12,949 nt of DNA. Source: an uncultured Anaerococcus sp. Its GTDB lineage: Bacteria; Bacillota; Clostridia; Tissierellales; Peptoniphilaceae. Within the stretch, counting starts at the first letter, position 1; every line of letters begins with the position of its first letter. The stretch lies in assembly GCF_947253225.1 (NCBI RefSeq), contig NZ_CAMXYR010000044.1, positions 1 through 12,949 on the forward strand. Direction: 5' to 3'. The position numbers and the translations under genes were made by a program. Shown here one piece after another: positions 1 through 6,221 of the stretch. The notes beneath the pieces are model-generated. The model was given only the letters and a program-made list of their open reading frames with translations, was not told the DNA's origin and ran no database searches.

Positions 1-48
1 TACACCTGTGTTAGGTCGTCGGCAGCGTCAGATGTGTATAAGAGACAG
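1..48 (+). other. Illumina Nextera adapter (sequencing artefact)
   Basis: Bases 16-48 match the Nextera read-1 transposase adapter over its full 33 bases; the last 19 (30-48, AGATGTGTATAAGAGACAG) are the Tn5 mosaic end used in tagmentation. Bases 1-5 (TACAC) fit the end of the P5 primer, and bases 6-15 then occupy exactly the place of a 10-nt i5 index. This is library-construct sequence left on a contig end, not part of the organism. Genomic sequence begins at about base 49. The match is recognised from memory; the index reading of 6-15 is inference from position and length. Confidence 0.97.
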
Positions 49-50
49 AG

Positions 51-836
51 GCCTACCTTAAAACAAGTATGGGTGATGCCGTATTAGACAAGGTTTTGGT
101 AAAGTACAAGGCAGTTGGCGATATAGTTGAAGCAATCTTATATCATGATAGAAATCAAGTTCTTAGGGCAAGTCTTAATTTCCCCTTTGAAATCGGCACA
201 ATTCACTCTCTACAAGCAGTAGATGTAGATAAAAAAGGTGTTTATTTCAAGATAAAAGAAAATAGGAATATTTTTATGCCTTTTGAAGAAAGAACCTATA
301 AGGTATTAATGGATATGACCTATCCTGTTGCTTTTAAGGAAAATAAGAATGGATATGTTTATCTAACATCAAAGATTAGAGAGCTTTTATCAAATGAGCA
401 CTCCTATAGGGAGAATGATGAGGTAAGTGGGAGAATATATTCAATAAATAAGTCAATTGGAGCTTTTATAGCCCTTGAGGATAAGTATGATGCTCTTTTA
501 AGAATGAACGAGCTTAGGGGAGTTCATATAGAAGGTGAACTTATAGAAGCGAGAGTTAAGGAAGTAAAGGCAGACGGAAAAATTGAACTTTCTTTAAGAC
601 AAAGAGCCTACCTACAAATGGATGCGGATAGCGATAGGATACTTGATTATCTCTATGACAATGGTGGTGTTGTAAATATATCAGATAAGTCGTCACCAGA
701 TAAGATTTATAATGTCTTTAATATGAGTAAGGCCGCCTACAAGAGGGCTCTAGGAAGATTATATAAGAATAATGATATAATAATATATAATAATAGGATT
801 GAATTGAAAGAAGGTATAAATGGAAGAAAAAAATAA
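51..836 (+). CDS. cvfB: CvfB-like S1-domain RNA-binding protein, 5'-truncated
   Basis: Probable RNA-binding regulator of the CvfB/YitL family, cytoplasmic, built of S1-type beta-barrels followed by a winged helix. Numbering from the ATG at 69: a GDIVEAILYHD segment (17-27) is the usual linker after the first barrel; a second barrel-like stretch covers about 42-75; a clear S1 domain (VSGRIYSINKSIGAFI to KIELSLRQRA) spans about 119-180; residues 185-245 (RILDYLYDNGG, then MSKAAYKRALGRLY) form the CvfB winged helix. The frame stays open upstream of 69, reading AYLKTS from base 51, and no ribosome binding site precedes 69. The real start therefore lies beyond the adapter junction and part of the first barrel is missing. 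Its 3' end overlaps the next gene by 17 bases. CvfB affects virulence-gene expression in Staphylococcus aureus; a role here is inferred from family only. Confidence 0.85.
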   Translation, partial: AYLKTSMGDAVLDKVLVKYKAVGDIVEAILYHDRNQVLRASLNFPFEIGTIHSLQAVDVDKKGVYFKIKENRNIFMPFEERTYKVLMDMTYPVAFKENKNGYVYLTSKIRELLSNEHSYRENDEVSGRIYSINKSIGAFIALEDKYDALLRMNELRGVHIEGELIEARVKEVKADGKIELSLRQRAYLQMDADSDRILDYLYDNGGVVNISDKSSPDKIYNVFNMSKAAYKRALGRLYKNNDIIIYNNRIELKEGINGRKK

Positions 837-1566
837 ACTTTTAGCTGAAGTTAATGGCAAACAAATTCATACAAGTGATGTTTATCAATTAATGGCTAAT
901 ATGGAAGATGGGCAAAGATTTAATAACGAAGAAGGAATTAAAGTTCTTGCAGATGAGATAGTTAACCAAGAAATCTTACTAAAAGACGCCCTTGACTATA
1001 AGTTTGACCAAGAAGAAGAATTTGTAAAAGAGCTTGAAGCAGTTAAAACAAATATGTTGAAAAATTATGCTATGCATAAGATTTTTAGCCAAGTTAAAAT
1101 AGATGAGGAAGAGATAAAAAAATATTATGAAGAAAATAAAGATACATTAAATCCTCCAATTCTCTACCAAGCCTCACACATATTGATAGAAAATGAGAAT
1201 GAGGCAAAAAAAGTCAAGGAAGAAATAGATGGAGGACTCGATTTTGCACAAGCAGCTAAAAAATACTCAATTGATCCATCTAAGTCAAACGGAGGGTCAC
1301 TAGGAAAATTCCCTAAGGGAGTTATGGTTAAAGAATTTCAAGATGGTCTTGACGGATTAAAAGTTGGTGAGATATCAAAACCAGTAAAATCACAATTTGG
1401 TTATCATATAATCAAGCTCGAAAATATAGAAAATGTTAAAACACCAACCTATGATGAAATTAAAGACCAGGTTGAACAAAGGGTACTTATGGTAAAAAGA
1501 CAAGAAGCTTACCTAAAGAAGTTAGATGAATTAAAGAAGGATGTAGAAGTTAAAAAATACTACTAG
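820..1566 (+). CDS. PpiC/parvulin-type peptidyl-prolyl isomerase, cytosolic
   Basis: Peptidyl-prolyl cis-trans isomerase with a SurA/PrsA-like layout but no signal peptide or lipobox (N-terminus MEEKNKLLAEVNGKQI), so it should act in the cytoplasm as a folding helper or trigger-factor-like chaperone. Residues 1-110 form a helical N-terminal arm. The rotamase domain covers about 114-203 with the signature pieces ASHILI (118-123, His120), SNGGSLGKF (156-164) and FGYHII (193-198, His196); both conserved histidines are present. A charged helical tail (209-248) follows, probably packing back on the N-terminal arm. The ATG at 820 has an SD (AAAGAAGG, 807-814) inside the end of the cvfB-like gene, overlapping it by 17 bases and suggesting coupled translation. 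Length (248 aa) fits clostridial soluble PpiC proteins. The substrate is unknown. Confidence 0.9.
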   Translation: MEEKNKLLAEVNGKQIHTSDVYQLMANMEDGQRFNNEEGIKVLADEIVNQEILLKDALDYKFDQEEEFVKELEAVKTNMLKNYAMHKIFSQVKIDEEEIKKYYEENKDTLNPPILYQASHILIENENEAKKVKEEIDGGLDFAQAAKKYSIDPSKSNGGSLGKFPKGVMVKEFQDGLDGLKVGEISKPVKSQFGYHIIKLENIENVKTPTYDEIKDQVEQRVLMVKRQEAYLKKLDELKKDVEVKKYY

Positions 1567-1574
1567 GTAAAAGT

Positions 1575-2939
1575 ATGGATTATGAATCACAAATCAGTAA
1601 TCTAAATAGGTATATAGGAGCTAATCTTCCAGAAAATGGAACAATTAAATCTATAGAACAACTTATTATTGATAAGGCTAGAAGTTTGAATCTTGAAATA
1701 ATAAAATTTTCAGATTGTTACTATATAAAAAAAGGTGATAATCCTAAGGCTCTCTTACACCTAAACTTAGATTACTCCAAGCAAACGATGAAAGTTTCTT
1801 GGGAAAATGAAGGTGAAAATAAAATAATAAAAGCCAACTTCAGTATAAATTTGATTACTTCATTTCTAGTTATAACATATTTATTGACTGAATGTAGTAG
1901 TAGTTTTGATATTTTACTAACTCACAACAATATCCACATATCTGATAATAAGTATACAGAAATTAGGGACATACTTAGGACAGACAAGATAATTAACTTG
2001 AATTTGAGACAGGGTTCATGTGTGGCAGATGAATTTTCAGGCTTAAAACTCTTATTAAATCAGGTTAAGGTTGATAGGTTTGTTCCAGATTACTCATTCA
2101 AAACATATAGACTTTCCCTAGATGACTTAACTGGCGGACATGCAGGAGAAGAATCCGACAAGGTCAAACTTAATTCAATAAAACTTTTGATGACAATAAT
2201 AAGAAAAATTAAAGCAAAAGTTGATCTTGACATAGTTTCGCTTGTTGGTGGAGAAAGGTATGATTTTATACCATCAACTGCGTCTTTAGACCTTATTGTA
2301 AATGAGGAATATGAAGCTGACCTTATAAATATATTTGAAATTGTAAAGAATGAAACTATCGAGAAAAACCTCAAGTATGAACCAGATTTAAAATTGACCT
2401 TAGTTCAAATTGAAAATAAAAAACAAGATCCGATAACTAAAGAATCATTCAACCATCTAGCTTCATTTATTGAGCTGATACCAATTGGTAGTTACTTTGT
2501 AAACTCTGTCGATGACCAAATAGTAAGCTCATGTAATCTTGCTACTGCTAGGAGTTTGAGAAATAATATAAATTTAATACTCGTATTAAGGTCATTGTCA
2601 GATGAAAGTATGAAGGCAATGGTTGAAAAATTTAATCTTGCTGCAACGATTTCTTCATCTACGCTAACTGAAAGATATCATATAGATAAATGGAAAAATA
2701 ATGATAACTCATTGACAGATATTTTCAAGTCCTCCTTCAGAGAAATTAGAGGAGAAGAGTTCAAAGTTATAAAGACTCAGTACTCACTTGATAGCAGTAT
2801 TATATTTAAAGGTTTAAATGTGAAAATAATATCACTTGGGGTAAAATATAAGAAAGGTGATGATGTTTATTATTCATTTAGCAATGATATATTAAATACA
2901 ATTATCATTCTTGAAAACGTATTTAACGAAATTAACTAA
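1575..2939 (+). CDS. Degenerate PepD/M20-like peptidase homologue, probably inactive
   Basis: A 454-residue protein with the overall plan of aminoacyl-histidine dipeptidase (PepD, M20 family). The best landmarks are LTGGHAG (185-191; PepD has GGHSG) with the following helix, VGGERYDFIP (224-233; PepD has GGSKDNAIP), and W373 in a segment resembling the PepD C-terminal domain. The zinc-site motifs have decayed: the GHMD position reads LNLD (63-66, His replaced by Asn64); the ADNG position reads SINL (90-93); the catalytic EEE reads HNN (117-119); the later Asp site reads LRQG (144-147); HAGLECG reads YSLDS (403-407); the last His motif is gone near 422-434. I infer a pseudoenzyme, perhaps a binding protein, rather than a broken gene, because the frame is intact at full length. 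It starts 8 bases after ppiC with a weak SD (AGG at 1565-1567). Confidence 0.7.
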   Translation: MDYESQISNLNRYIGANLPENGTIKSIEQLIIDKARSLNLEIIKFSDCYYIKKGDNPKALLHLNLDYSKQTMKVSWENEGENKIIKANFSINLITSFLVITYLLTECSSSFDILLTHNNIHISDNKYTEIRDILRTDKIINLNLRQGSCVADEFSGLKLLLNQVKVDRFVPDYSFKTYRLSLDDLTGGHAGEESDKVKLNSIKLLMTIIRKIKAKVDLDIVSLVGGERYDFIPSTASLDLIVNEEYEADLINIFEIVKNETIEKNLKYEPDLKLTLVQIENKKQDPITKESFNHLASFIELIPIGSYFVNSVDDQIVSSCNLATARSLRNNINLILVLRSLSDESMKAMVEKFNLAATISSSTLTERYHIDKWKNNDNSLTDIFKSSFREIRGEEFKVIKTQYSLDSSIIFKGLNVKIISLGVKYKKGDDVYYSFSNDILNTIIILENVFNEIN

Positions 2940-2954
2940 TAGTTAGGAGAGACT

Positions 2955-3311
2955 ATGACAGAAAAATTTAATCTACATGGTCATGAGGTAGAATTTGGTA
3001 AGAACGAGGGAAAGGCAATAATTGAAATAGGTTTTGATGAAAACACAGATCAATGTTATCTAATTGATATATTTACAGTTGATGAAACTGACTATGTAGC
3101 CTTACTTTCAAGCGAAAGTTCGCAGGTTTATCTATTTTACTATAATGATTCTTTTGATAATGAAGAAATTAACCTTCAGATTATAGAAGATGAAGAAGAA
3201 ATGGAAGAAGTTTTTCATCTATTTAGTCACTATTGGGACGAGGAAGCCTTAGATAATCTTGTAGAAGATTATGAGAGTGACTTAGATGAAGATGATGTAA
3301 TTGATGAATAA
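2955..3311 (+). CDS. DUF1292 family acidic protein
   Basis: Small soluble protein of the DUF1292 (YrzB-like) family, function unknown. The family pattern is visible: a beta-rich core with IDIFTVDETDYVALL (37-51), then SSQVYLFYY (55-63), then an acidic stretch leading into EEMEEVFHLF (81-90). The rest of the C-terminus (95-118) is dominated by Asp and Glu, making the protein strongly acidic. A clear SD (AGGAGA, 2945-2950) sits 4-5 bases before the ATG. It lies 15 bases after the PepD-like gene and overlaps the radical SAM gene by 8 bases. In many Firmicutes DUF1292 genes sit in housekeeping operons, which fits here but gives no specific role. Confidence 0.82.
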   Translation: MTEKFNLHGHEVEFGKNEGKAIIEIGFDENTDQCYLIDIFTVDETDYVALLSSESSQVYLFYYNDSFDNEEINLQIIEDEEEMEEVFHLFSHYWDEEALDNLVEDYESDLDEDDVIDE

Positions 3312-4251
3312 TATACCCTATTATTCTGTAAGTGAGTATTATAAGAATACTTATGGACAAAAAGTATATAAACTACCTATAAAATTATATCTTACTTGCC
3401 CCAACAGGGATGGTGCTTGTGGGAGAGGAGGTTGTATTTTCTGCTCAGAATCGGGAGGTTCGTTTGAGAATCTTCCTTCAACTATGACGGTTGAACAACA
3501 GCTGGCAAGTAATAAGGAGTATATAGGAAGTAGATATAAAGCGAGCAAATTCATTGCATATTTTCAAAACTTTTCAAATACTTATATGACGCTTAAAGAG
3601 TTTAAAGAAGTAATAAGAGCTTGTAATAAGGATTATATCGTAGCTATTGCAATTTCAACTAGAAGTGATTGTGTTACTCGTGATAAGTTGATGTTTTTAG
3701 AAGACTTTAGGAAAGAAACTGGCATTGATATTACCTTTGAACTCGGACTACAAACGGCGAATTATAGAAGCTTGGACATCCTCAATAGGGGAGAGTCCTT
3801 GGCTGATTTTATAGCTGCTGTAGCCTTATTAAATGAATACAAAATAAGAGTTTGTACTCATGTAATCTTATCCTTACCATGGGATGATTTAAGAGACGTG
3901 ATAGAAACTGCTAGGATAATAAATTCCTTGAAGGTCAAGGAAGTAAAAATGCATTCTCTTTTTATAGTAAAGGGAACGATGCTTGATAAACTTTACAAAA
4001 AAGGTGAAGTAGATATGATTAGCAAGGAAGATTATCAAAGAAATGTAATAGAATTTCTTCGATATTTAGATAAGGATGTAGCTATCGCACGACTTGTAGG
4101 TAGAGCACCGAAAGAAGAAACATCTTTTTGTAACTGGGATACATCTTGGTGGCTTATAAGAGATGAAATAGTGAAGTATATGAATTACAATGGAATTGTT
4201 CAAGGCGATAAGAGCAAAAAAATAATTTTTGATAAAATCAAGGGGGAATAA
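3304..4251 (+). CDS. TIGR01212 family radical SAM protein (YhcC-like)
   Basis: Radical SAM protein of the YhcC/TIGR01212 family; it should carry a 4Fe-4S cluster and cleave S-adenosylmethionine, with unknown substrate. Residues 30-47 hold the family signature: Cys32-PNRDG, then GRGG-Cys44-x2-Cys47, a C-x11-C-x2-C cluster spacing typical of this family rather than the classic Cx3Cx2C. Cys39 is an extra cysteine inside the motif. Other YhcC-like landmarks are KFIAYFQ (82-88), a TRSDCV segment (119-124) and ELGLQTAN (146-153), followed by KMHSLFIVKGT and a C-terminal RLVGRAP. Length (315 aa) is normal. I take the ATG at 3304, inside the DUF1292 stop region; a TTG one codon upstream (3301) is possible. 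No strong SD is seen, so translation probably depends on coupling to DUF1292. Confidence 0.93.
   Translation: MNNIPYYSVSEYYKNTYGQKVYKLPIKLYLTCPNRDGACGRGGCIFCSESGGSFENLPSTMTVEQQLASNKEYIGSRYKASKFIAYFQNFSNTYMTLKEFKEVIRACNKDYIVAIAISTRSDCVTRDKLMFLEDFRKETGIDITFELGLQTANYRSLDILNRGESLADFIAAVALLNEYKIRVCTHVILSLPWDDLRDVIETARIINSLKVKEVKMHSLFIVKGTMLDKLYKKGEVDMISKEDYQRNVIEFLRYLDKDVAIARLVGRAPKEETSFCNWDTSWWLIRDEIVKYMNYNGIVQGDKSKKIIFDKIKGE
4241..4247 (+). promoter_or_regulatory. Ribosome binding site deciding the start of the P-loop gene
   Basis: AGGGGGA lies 5 bases before the ATG at 4253, and nothing comparable precedes the earlier in-frame start at 4229. The protein therefore begins MIYLVLGEQGVGKT, right at the first beta-strand of the P-loop fold. 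The site lies in the last codons of the radical SAM gene. Confidence 0.75.
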
Positions 4252-4252
4252 T

Positions 4253-4681
4253 ATGATTTATTTAGTATTAGGCGAACAAGGTGTTGGAAAAACAAAATAT
4301 CTAGTTGAAGAAGCTAACAAAGAAAAACAAAAGGGAAATAACAATATTGTTTTTGTGGATGCTGATGATAGCCAAATTACAACACTAGATTATAAGGTAA
4401 GACTTATAAATGCTAAAAGCTATAAGGTAGCTAATGTTGATGGTCTTTTAGGATTCTTGGGTGGTATCCTTGCTCGTGACTATGATATTGGAAAAATCTA
4501 CATTGATGGAATATATGACATTATAGATATTAATAAGGATAATATTGAAGAAGTTTGCCAAAGACTTAGAAGCTTATCTGAATATTCAAAATCTGACATA
4601 TACCTAGGCTTAGATTGGACAAGTAAAGACGTTCCTAGCTCTCTAGATGCAGAAGTTATTGAATTGAAACTAGAAGATTAG
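4253..4681 (+). CDS. Small P-loop NTPase of unknown function
   Basis: A 142-residue single-domain ATP/GTP-binding protein. Walker A is GEQGVGKT (7-14) directly after the first beta-strand (IYLVL). A second strand IVFVDADD (32-39) follows, and a Walker B-like KIYIDGIY (81-88, Asp85) comes after a helix. A last strand DIYLGLDW (115-122) would complete a minimal parallel-sheet core. There is no extra domain, membrane segment or sensor region, so it is much smaller than typical AAA+ or PilT proteins despite the similar P-loop. It starts 1 base after the radical SAM gene and is the last gene before a terminator. Substrate and partner cannot be read from the sequence. The start at 4253 is preferred over 4229 because of its SD. 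Confidence 0.75.
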   Translation: MIYLVLGEQGVGKTKYLVEEANKEKQKGNNNIVFVDADDSQITTLDYKVRLINAKSYKVANVDGLLGFLGGILARDYDIGKIYIDGIYDIIDINKDNIEEVCQRLRSLSEYSKSDIYLGLDWTSKDVPSSLDAEVIELKLED

Positions 4682-4685
4682 TTGT

Positions 4686-4711
4686 AACCGTCTCGCTTGA
4701 GGCGGTTTTTT
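4686..4711 (+). terminator. Intrinsic (Rho-independent) terminator
   Basis: A 9-bp stem (AACCGTCTC with GAGGCGGTT, one U-G pair), a GCTT loop and six Ts at 4706-4711. It begins 4 bases after the stop of the P-loop gene. There is no T-run on the other side, so it acts only on + strand transcripts. The downstream arm contains GAGGCGG, the only SD-like sequence before the next gene's ATG at 4715. Confidence 0.88.
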
Positions 4712-4714
4712 ATT

Positions 4715-5260
4715 ATGAATATAGAAGAAACAAAACTTAACATATTTGAAAGTTGGAGAAAGGAAATCATTGATTTATTGGATGAGTCGAAGATAGATAA
4801 GGATGAGTTCTTAGATTTGAATTATAATTTTATAAGAAAACTTGAACTTAAACCATTTGCACAAATTGATAAACTTCAACAAGCAATTTATAATTACCAG
4901 TATTACAATATAATGGCGAAAAAATGCAACTGCGAAGCCAAACTCTATCAAAATATTAAGAAAAAAAAGAAGAATTACAACAAATTAATCAATGATAGGG
5001 AAAATTTCTACTACCTAAAAGATTTAGCAACCCAAAGATTATTAGAAATCATTGATTATAAAAACCTTGAGTCATATTTCATAAGTCTCAAATCCAAGAG
5101 ACTACAGGGGTTTATTTTTGAGATTAACGTCCTTAATATTGAAAAACTTGTGCTTCATTCCAAAAATAAAAGAATTTTGGAAAAATTGAAGGATAAGGGA
5201 GTCTTTTGTGAAGAAGCTAGAGCTTCTATAATTGATTCATATGTCAATAAATCATATTAA
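4715..5260 (+). CDS. Conserved hypothetical protein, possibly DUF6648-like
   Basis: A 181-residue soluble, mostly helical, Lys-rich protein of unknown function. Visible features are an N-terminal charged helix with EFLDLNYNFIRKLELKPF (31-48), an aromatic patch AIYNYQYYN (57-65) with two cysteines nearby (71, 73), a poly-lysine run (82-86), and LKDLATQRLLEIIDYKNLESYFI (101-123) leading into a short beta-like FIFEINVL and a C-terminal helical LHSKNKRILEKLKDKGVF. The LNYNF, KPF and YNYQYYN pattern reminds me of a clostridial family I know as DUF6648; I could not check this. No membrane segment or signal peptide. The ATG at 4715 lies 3 bases after the T-tract of a terminator, and the only SD-like sequence is in that hairpin. 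An earlier in-frame TTG (4697) lies in the hairpin loop and is unlikely. Confidence 0.7.
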   Translation: MNIEETKLNIFESWRKEIIDLLDESKIDKDEFLDLNYNFIRKLELKPFAQIDKLQQAIYNYQYYNIMAKKCNCEAKLYQNIKKKKKNYNKLINDRENFYYLKDLATQRLLEIIDYKNLESYFISLKSKRLQGFIFEINVLNIEKLVLHSKNKRILEKLKDKGVFCEEARASIIDSYVNKSY

Positions 5261-5262
5261 TT

Positions 5263-6219
5263 ATGATAGAAATTCAAATAAATGAAAATGATGGTAACCA
5301 GCGCTTTGATAGATTTTTGAGAAAGTATTTTGAAAATGCTCCACTTTCTGTCTTACAAAAAAATATTAGAAAGAAAAACTTCAAAATAAATAATAAGAGA
5401 GCTAAAATTGATGATTTTATTTATGCCGGCGACTTTGTTAAAATGTATATCAAGGATGAAGACTATAAAAAACGGCTTACTAAAACTGATTTTACTCCTA
5501 GAGATTTTAATCTAGACATAATTTACGAGGATGATAATCTTATCATAATGGATAAAAAAGAGGGGATGTTGACCCATAGTTCTTCAAGTAAAGACTATGG
5601 AAATAATTTGGTTGATAATATGCTTTCTTATTTATACAAAACTAAGTCTTTTGACATGAGTGATAAGACCTTTAAACCAGCTGTTGTTAATAGGTTAGAT
5701 AGGAATACAGCAGGACTAGTTATAGGAGCAAAAAATGCTAGGGCTTTAAGGAGTCTAAATAAGTCTATTAGAGATAATAAGATAGATAAATATTACCTTA
5801 CTATTGTTAAGGGTAATATTGCGAAAGATTTTACAATTGATACCACTATTACTAAGAATGAAAATAGGAATAAAATAAAGAAATCAAGTGAGGGTTCTCA
5901 CATAAGAACATTTTTCAAGCCCTTATCAAGCAATGGAAAATATACTCTTCTGGAATGTAAGCTTGACACAGGAAAGACCCACCAGATAAGATTTTCTCTG
6001 ATGGAAAATTCTACTCCAATAATTGGAGATAGGAAGTATGGAAGTGAGTCAGTTAATGAAAGGCTTAGAAAATATGGAGTCAATAATCAAGTTTTATTAG
6101 CCTATAAAGTAAGGTTTGGACAAATCGATGAATTAAGATATTTAGAGGGTAAGGAATTTTATTCGCATAAGAAGAGTAAAGTATTAAAATTAAAAGATGA
6201 AATTTTTACTAAGGAGTAG
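5263..6219 (+). CDS. RluA-family 23S rRNA pseudouridine synthase (RluC-like)
   Basis: Converts uridine to pseudouridine, most likely in 23S rRNA. An S4 RNA-binding domain occupies about residues 12-63 (NQRFDRFLRKYF, then VLQKNIRKKNFKINNKRA). The catalytic domain starts near 85 with DIIYEDDNLIIMDKKEGMLTH. The active-site motif is NRLDRNTAG (143-151) with catalytic Asp146; the usual first His of HRLD is Asn and the Ser of TSG is Ala, a variant I believe is common in Firmicute members and not a loss of activity. KYYLTIVKG (176-184) and TGKTHQIRFSL (about 237-247) complete the family signature. The following helix (ARALRSLNKSIR) and the S4 domain make it RluC-like, but the target uridine cannot be assigned. 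It starts 2 bases after the preceding gene with no visible SD, suggesting coupling. Confidence 0.92.
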   Translation: MIEIQINENDGNQRFDRFLRKYFENAPLSVLQKNIRKKNFKINNKRAKIDDFIYAGDFVKMYIKDEDYKKRLTKTDFTPRDFNLDIIYEDDNLIIMDKKEGMLTHSSSSKDYGNNLVDNMLSYLYKTKSFDMSDKTFKPAVVNRLDRNTAGLVIGAKNARALRSLNKSIRDNKIDKYYLTIVKGNIAKDFTIDTTITKNENRNKIKKSSEGSHIRTFFKPLSSNGKYTLLECKLDTGKTHQIRFSLMENSTPIIGDRKYGSESVNERLRKYGVNNQVLLAYKVRFGQIDELRYLEGKEFYSHKKSKVLKLKDEIFTKE

Positions 6220-6221
6220 TT

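Noticed and set aside
30..48. Tn5 mosaic end, which could be read as a transposon terminus
   Set aside because: It lies inside a complete Nextera adapter with a primer end and index before it, so it is a library artefact; no transposase or inverted partner is present.
2090..2374. Minus-strand open frame of 94 codons inside the PepD-like gene
   Set aside because: It lies fully within a well-supported + strand gene, has no recognisable motif or SD, and its Ser/Phe/Ile-rich composition is that of an antisense shadow.
2905..2945. Possible promoter before the DUF1292 gene (TTGAAA followed by AT-rich bases)
   Set aside because: No convincing -10 element at proper spacing; AT-rich background makes such matches common.
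3351..3554. Minus-strand open frame opposite the radical SAM cysteine motif
   Set aside because: Antisense to a conserved catalytic region on the + strand; no independent support.
4697..4714. TTG upstream start for the gene after the terminator
   Set aside because: The codon begins in the terminator hairpin loop, has no SD and adds only a few residues encoded by the hairpin and T-tract.
5680..5720. Loss of the His in the pseudouridine synthase HRLD motif as a sign of inactivity
   Set aside because: The catalytic Asp and the Arg before it are kept; NRLD is, to my knowledge, a frequent variant in Firmicute RluA-family proteins.
5898..6083. Minus-strand open frame of 61 codons inside the pseudouridine synthase
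   Set aside because: Fully covered by a conserved + strand gene; no start signal.
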